A stretch of 64,000 nucleotides of DNA from Paraburkholderia kirstenboschensis (GTDB lineage Bacteria > Pseudomonadota > Gammaproteobacteria > Burkholderiales > Burkholderiaceae): NCBI RefSeq assembly GCF_904848585.1, contig NZ_CAJHCR010000006.1, positions 1 through 64,000 of the forward strand. Direction: 5' to 3'. Below the pieces are notes generated by a model, which was given only the letters and a program-made list of their open reading frames with translations, was not told the DNA's origin and searched no databases. Position numbers and translations under genes: made by a program. Below, in pieces: positions 62,235 to 64,000 of the stretch. The stretch's first letter is position 1. Each line of letters begins with the position of its first letter.

Positions 62235-62981
62235 GTGATCGAGCTACACGCTTTCGACGATCAACGCGCCCAATCCGACGCGTTGGCGAAGGCCGTTGGC
62301 GACGCGTTACATGCATCGCTGGCCGCACAGACGGCGACGTCAGACGCCGGTATATCCGGCGCGTCCACAGCCGGTACGTCCACAGCCGGCCCGCCCCCGG
62401 CCCTGCTCGCCGTGTCCGGCGGCAGCAGTCCGCGCCCGTTCCTGCAGACGTTATCCACCCAAAGCTTCGACTGGCCGCGCATCGCGGTGACACTCGTCGA
62501 CGACCGCTGGGTGCCTGAGACGGACAGCGCAAGCAACTCGCAACTCGTGCACGCCACGTTGCTGCAGAACGCCGCGAAGAACGCGACGTTCTGGCCGCTC
62601 GTCGACACCACGCAGGATCTGCACTCCCATGTCGCCGCGCTGAACGCCGACCCGCGTTTCGCCAGCGTGCCCGACGTCGCGATTCTCGGCATGGGCGAAG
62701 ACGGCCACACCGCGTCGATCTTCGCCGATGCGCCCGAATGGGATTACGCCATTAGCACGACTGAGCGCTTCGTCGCCGTTCATCCCGGCAGCGCGCCGCA
62801 TGCGCGCGTGAGCTGGTCGCTCTCGGCGCTCAAAGAAGTGAAGCACCTGTTTTTGCTGATTGCCGGACCGCGCAAGATGGACGTGCTGAACGCCGCCGCA
62901 TCTTCGCTACAAAAAAATGCCATCTCGCAGTTGGCGAACGACAAGGGAGTGAGACTCGATGTCTACTGGTGTGCAAACTAA
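62235..62981 (+). CDS. pgl: 6-phosphogluconolactonase
   Basis: A 248-residue enzyme that hydrolyses 6-phosphogluconolactone. LLAVSGGSSPRPFLQTL (about 58-74), VTLVDDRWVPETDSASNS (about 85-102) and VAILGMGEDGHTASIF (about 151-166) are the DevB/Pgl signatures. GTG start at 62235 has GGAGG 5-9 bases upstream; the longer frame has no homology. Ends 23 bases inside glk. A Ser/Thr/Pro-rich stretch (residues 33-52) lies in the first loop. Confidence 0.93.
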   Translation: MIELHAFDDQRAQSDALAKAVGDALHASLAAQTATSDAGISGASTAGTSTAGPPPALLAVSGGSSPRPFLQTLSTQSFDWPRIAVTLVDDRWVPETDSASNSQLVHATLLQNAAKNATFWPLVDTTQDLHSHVAALNADPRFASVPDVAILGMGEDGHTASIFADAPEWDYAISTTERFVAVHPGSAPHARVSWSLSALKEVKHLFLLIAGPRKMDVLNAAASSLQKNAISQLANDKGVRLDVYWCAN

Positions 62982-64000
62982 GGCTGCTCCGGGCGCGGGC
63001 CAGCACGCCGATGGACCGAGGCTGCTGGCCGACATCGGCGGCACGAATGCGCGCTTTGCGCTGGAAACCGGACCGGGCGAGATCGGCTCGGTGCACGTCT
63101 ACCCGTGCGCGGATTACCCCGGCGTCGCTGAAGTTATCAAGAAGTATCTGAAGGACACGAAGATCGGCCGCGTGAATCACGCGGCGATTGCGATTGCGAA
63201 CCCGGTCGACGGCGATCAGGTCAGCATGACGAATCACGACTGGAGCTTTTCAATCGAAGCCACGCGCCGTGCGCTCGGCTTCGACACGCTGCTCGTCGTG
63301 AACGACTTCACCGCGCTCGCCATGGCCCTGCCCGGCCTGACGGATGCGCAACGCGTGCAGGTCGGCGGCGGTACGCGCCGCCCGAACAGCGTGATCGGCC
63401 TGCTCGGTCCGGGCACCGGTATGGGTGTCTCGGGCCTGATTCCTGCCGACGACCGCTGGATTGCGCTCGGCAGCGAAGGCGGTCACGCCACGTTCGCGCC
63501 GGCCGACGAGCGCGAAGACATCGTGCTGCAATACGCGCGCAAGAAATGGTCGCATGTATCGTTCGAACGCGTGGCCGCGGGGCCCGGCATCGAAGTGATC
63601 TACCGTGCGCTGGCGGGCCGCGACAAGAAGCGCGTAGCGGCAAACGTCGACACTGTCGAGATCGTCAAACGCGCGTTGGACGGCGAGCCGCTCGCGGCTG
63701 AATCCGTCGACGTGTTCTGCGGCATTCTCGGCACCTTCGCGGGCAATATCGCCGTGACGCTCGGCGCGCTCGGCGGCATCTATATCGGCGGCGGCGTCGT
63801 ACCGCGGCTCGGCGAGTTCTTTGCGCGCTCGTCGTTTCGCAAACGCTTCGAGGCGAAAGGCCGCTTCGAGGCCTATTTGCAGAACGTGCCGACTTACGTG
63901 ATCACCGCGGAATATCCGGCGTTTCTCGGCGTGTCCGCGATCCTCGCCGAGCAGTTGTCGAATCGCGCGGGCGGCAGTTCGTCGGCGGTATTCGAGCGGA
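62959..64000 (+). CDS. glk: Glucokinase, probably the first half of a glucokinase-HexR fusion; runs off the right edge
   Basis: The first 347 codons are in the window. LLADIGGTNARFAL (about 22-35) is the sugar-kinase ATP motif, LLVVNDFTALAMALPGL contains the catalytic Asp, GLLGPGTGMGVSGLI and LGSEGGHATFAPADERED follow, and GGIYIGGGVVPRL is the second ATP motif. A glucokinase domain of usual length ends near residue 330, yet the frame stays open through a Gly/Ser-rich linker (RAGGSSSAVFE). This fits the Burkholderia bifunctional protein of about 640 residues with a C-terminal RpiR/HexR regulator. Start at 62959 overlaps pgl by 23 bases. Confidence 0.93.
   Translation, partial: MSTGVQTKAAPGAGQHADGPRLLADIGGTNARFALETGPGEIGSVHVYPCADYPGVAEVIKKYLKDTKIGRVNHAAIAIANPVDGDQVSMTNHDWSFSIEATRRALGFDTLLVVNDFTALAMALPGLTDAQRVQVGGGTRRPNSVIGLLGPGTGMGVSGLIPADDRWIALGSEGGHATFAPADEREDIVLQYARKKWSHVSFERVAAGPGIEVIYRALAGRDKKRVAANVDTVEIVKRALDGEPLAAESVDVFCGILGTFAGNIAVTLGALGGIYIGGGVVPRLGEFFARSSFRKRFEAKGRFEAYLQNVPTYVITAEYPAFLGVSAILAEQLSNRAGGSSSAVFER

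Noticed and set aside
1..64000. CRISPR arrays or prophage genes
   Set aside because: No regularly spaced repeats with spacers, cas genes, phage structural genes or integrases were seen.

Overview
The window reads as a stretch of the main chromosome of a Burkholderiaceae bacterium, most likely Paraburkholderia. The evidence is the GC-rich, codon-biased composition, a fused hemD-hemX gene between hemC and hemY, lysine/alanine-rich additions to housekeeping proteins, the minCDE, serS/rarA/lolA/ftsK and trxB/smr neighbourhoods, and a glucose uptake block (gtsABCD beside zwf-pgl-glk) whose glk is still open beyond the usual glucokinase end. Genus assignment is inferred from gene order and protein character; no search was run.

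Bases 1-16200 are an accessory, scarred region. The left edge is one end of an IS21-type element that cuts a phospholipase-D-like lipoprotein gene. Next come two minus-strand transcription units of short-chain dehydrogenases, a hydrolase, a DUF427 protein and an Old Yellow Enzyme gene that has lost its middle. Both units begin with the same promoter/operator block, including a T-N11-A LysR box, and a divergent lysR sits at the head of the first. Beyond it are an iclR gene with a classic IclR palindrome in its promoter, an MHS-type transporter with a small unknown partner protein, a methyltransferase, another lysR, and a redox cluster (peroxiredoxin-like, carboxymuconolactone decarboxylase-like) mixed with gene remnants. 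GST, OYE, SDR and enoyl-CoA hydratase remnants show that this region has been eroded by deletions.

Bases 16200-43500 are mostly core: an ECF sigma factor/membrane protein/ferredoxin operon, hemC-hemDX-hemY for tetrapyrrole synthesis, divergent ppc with an unusual N-terminal extension, argH, a TonB-like lipoprotein, an MHS transporter, waaC, a ClC chloride channel, minCDE, map, a Doc-type toxin-antitoxin pair next to a tRNA-Ser(CGA) gene, serS and rarA. Between the small genes near 32.3 kb and waaC lies an orphan plus-strand terminator that suggests an unannotated small RNA.

Bases 43500-64000 hold a permease/agmatinase-family/lysR cassette between rarA and lolA, then lolA, ftsK, trxB, an Smr-domain gene overlapping a TRIC-family channel gene, a GST and a lysR, and finally the glucose block. 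GtsABCD would import glucose, and Glk, Zwf and Pgl convert it to 6-phosphogluconate. A perfect HexR-type palindrome lies in the zwf promoter, and the terminal glk gene looks like the start of the glucokinase-HexR fusion known in Burkholderia, so the operon probably encodes its own sugar-phosphate-sensing repressor.
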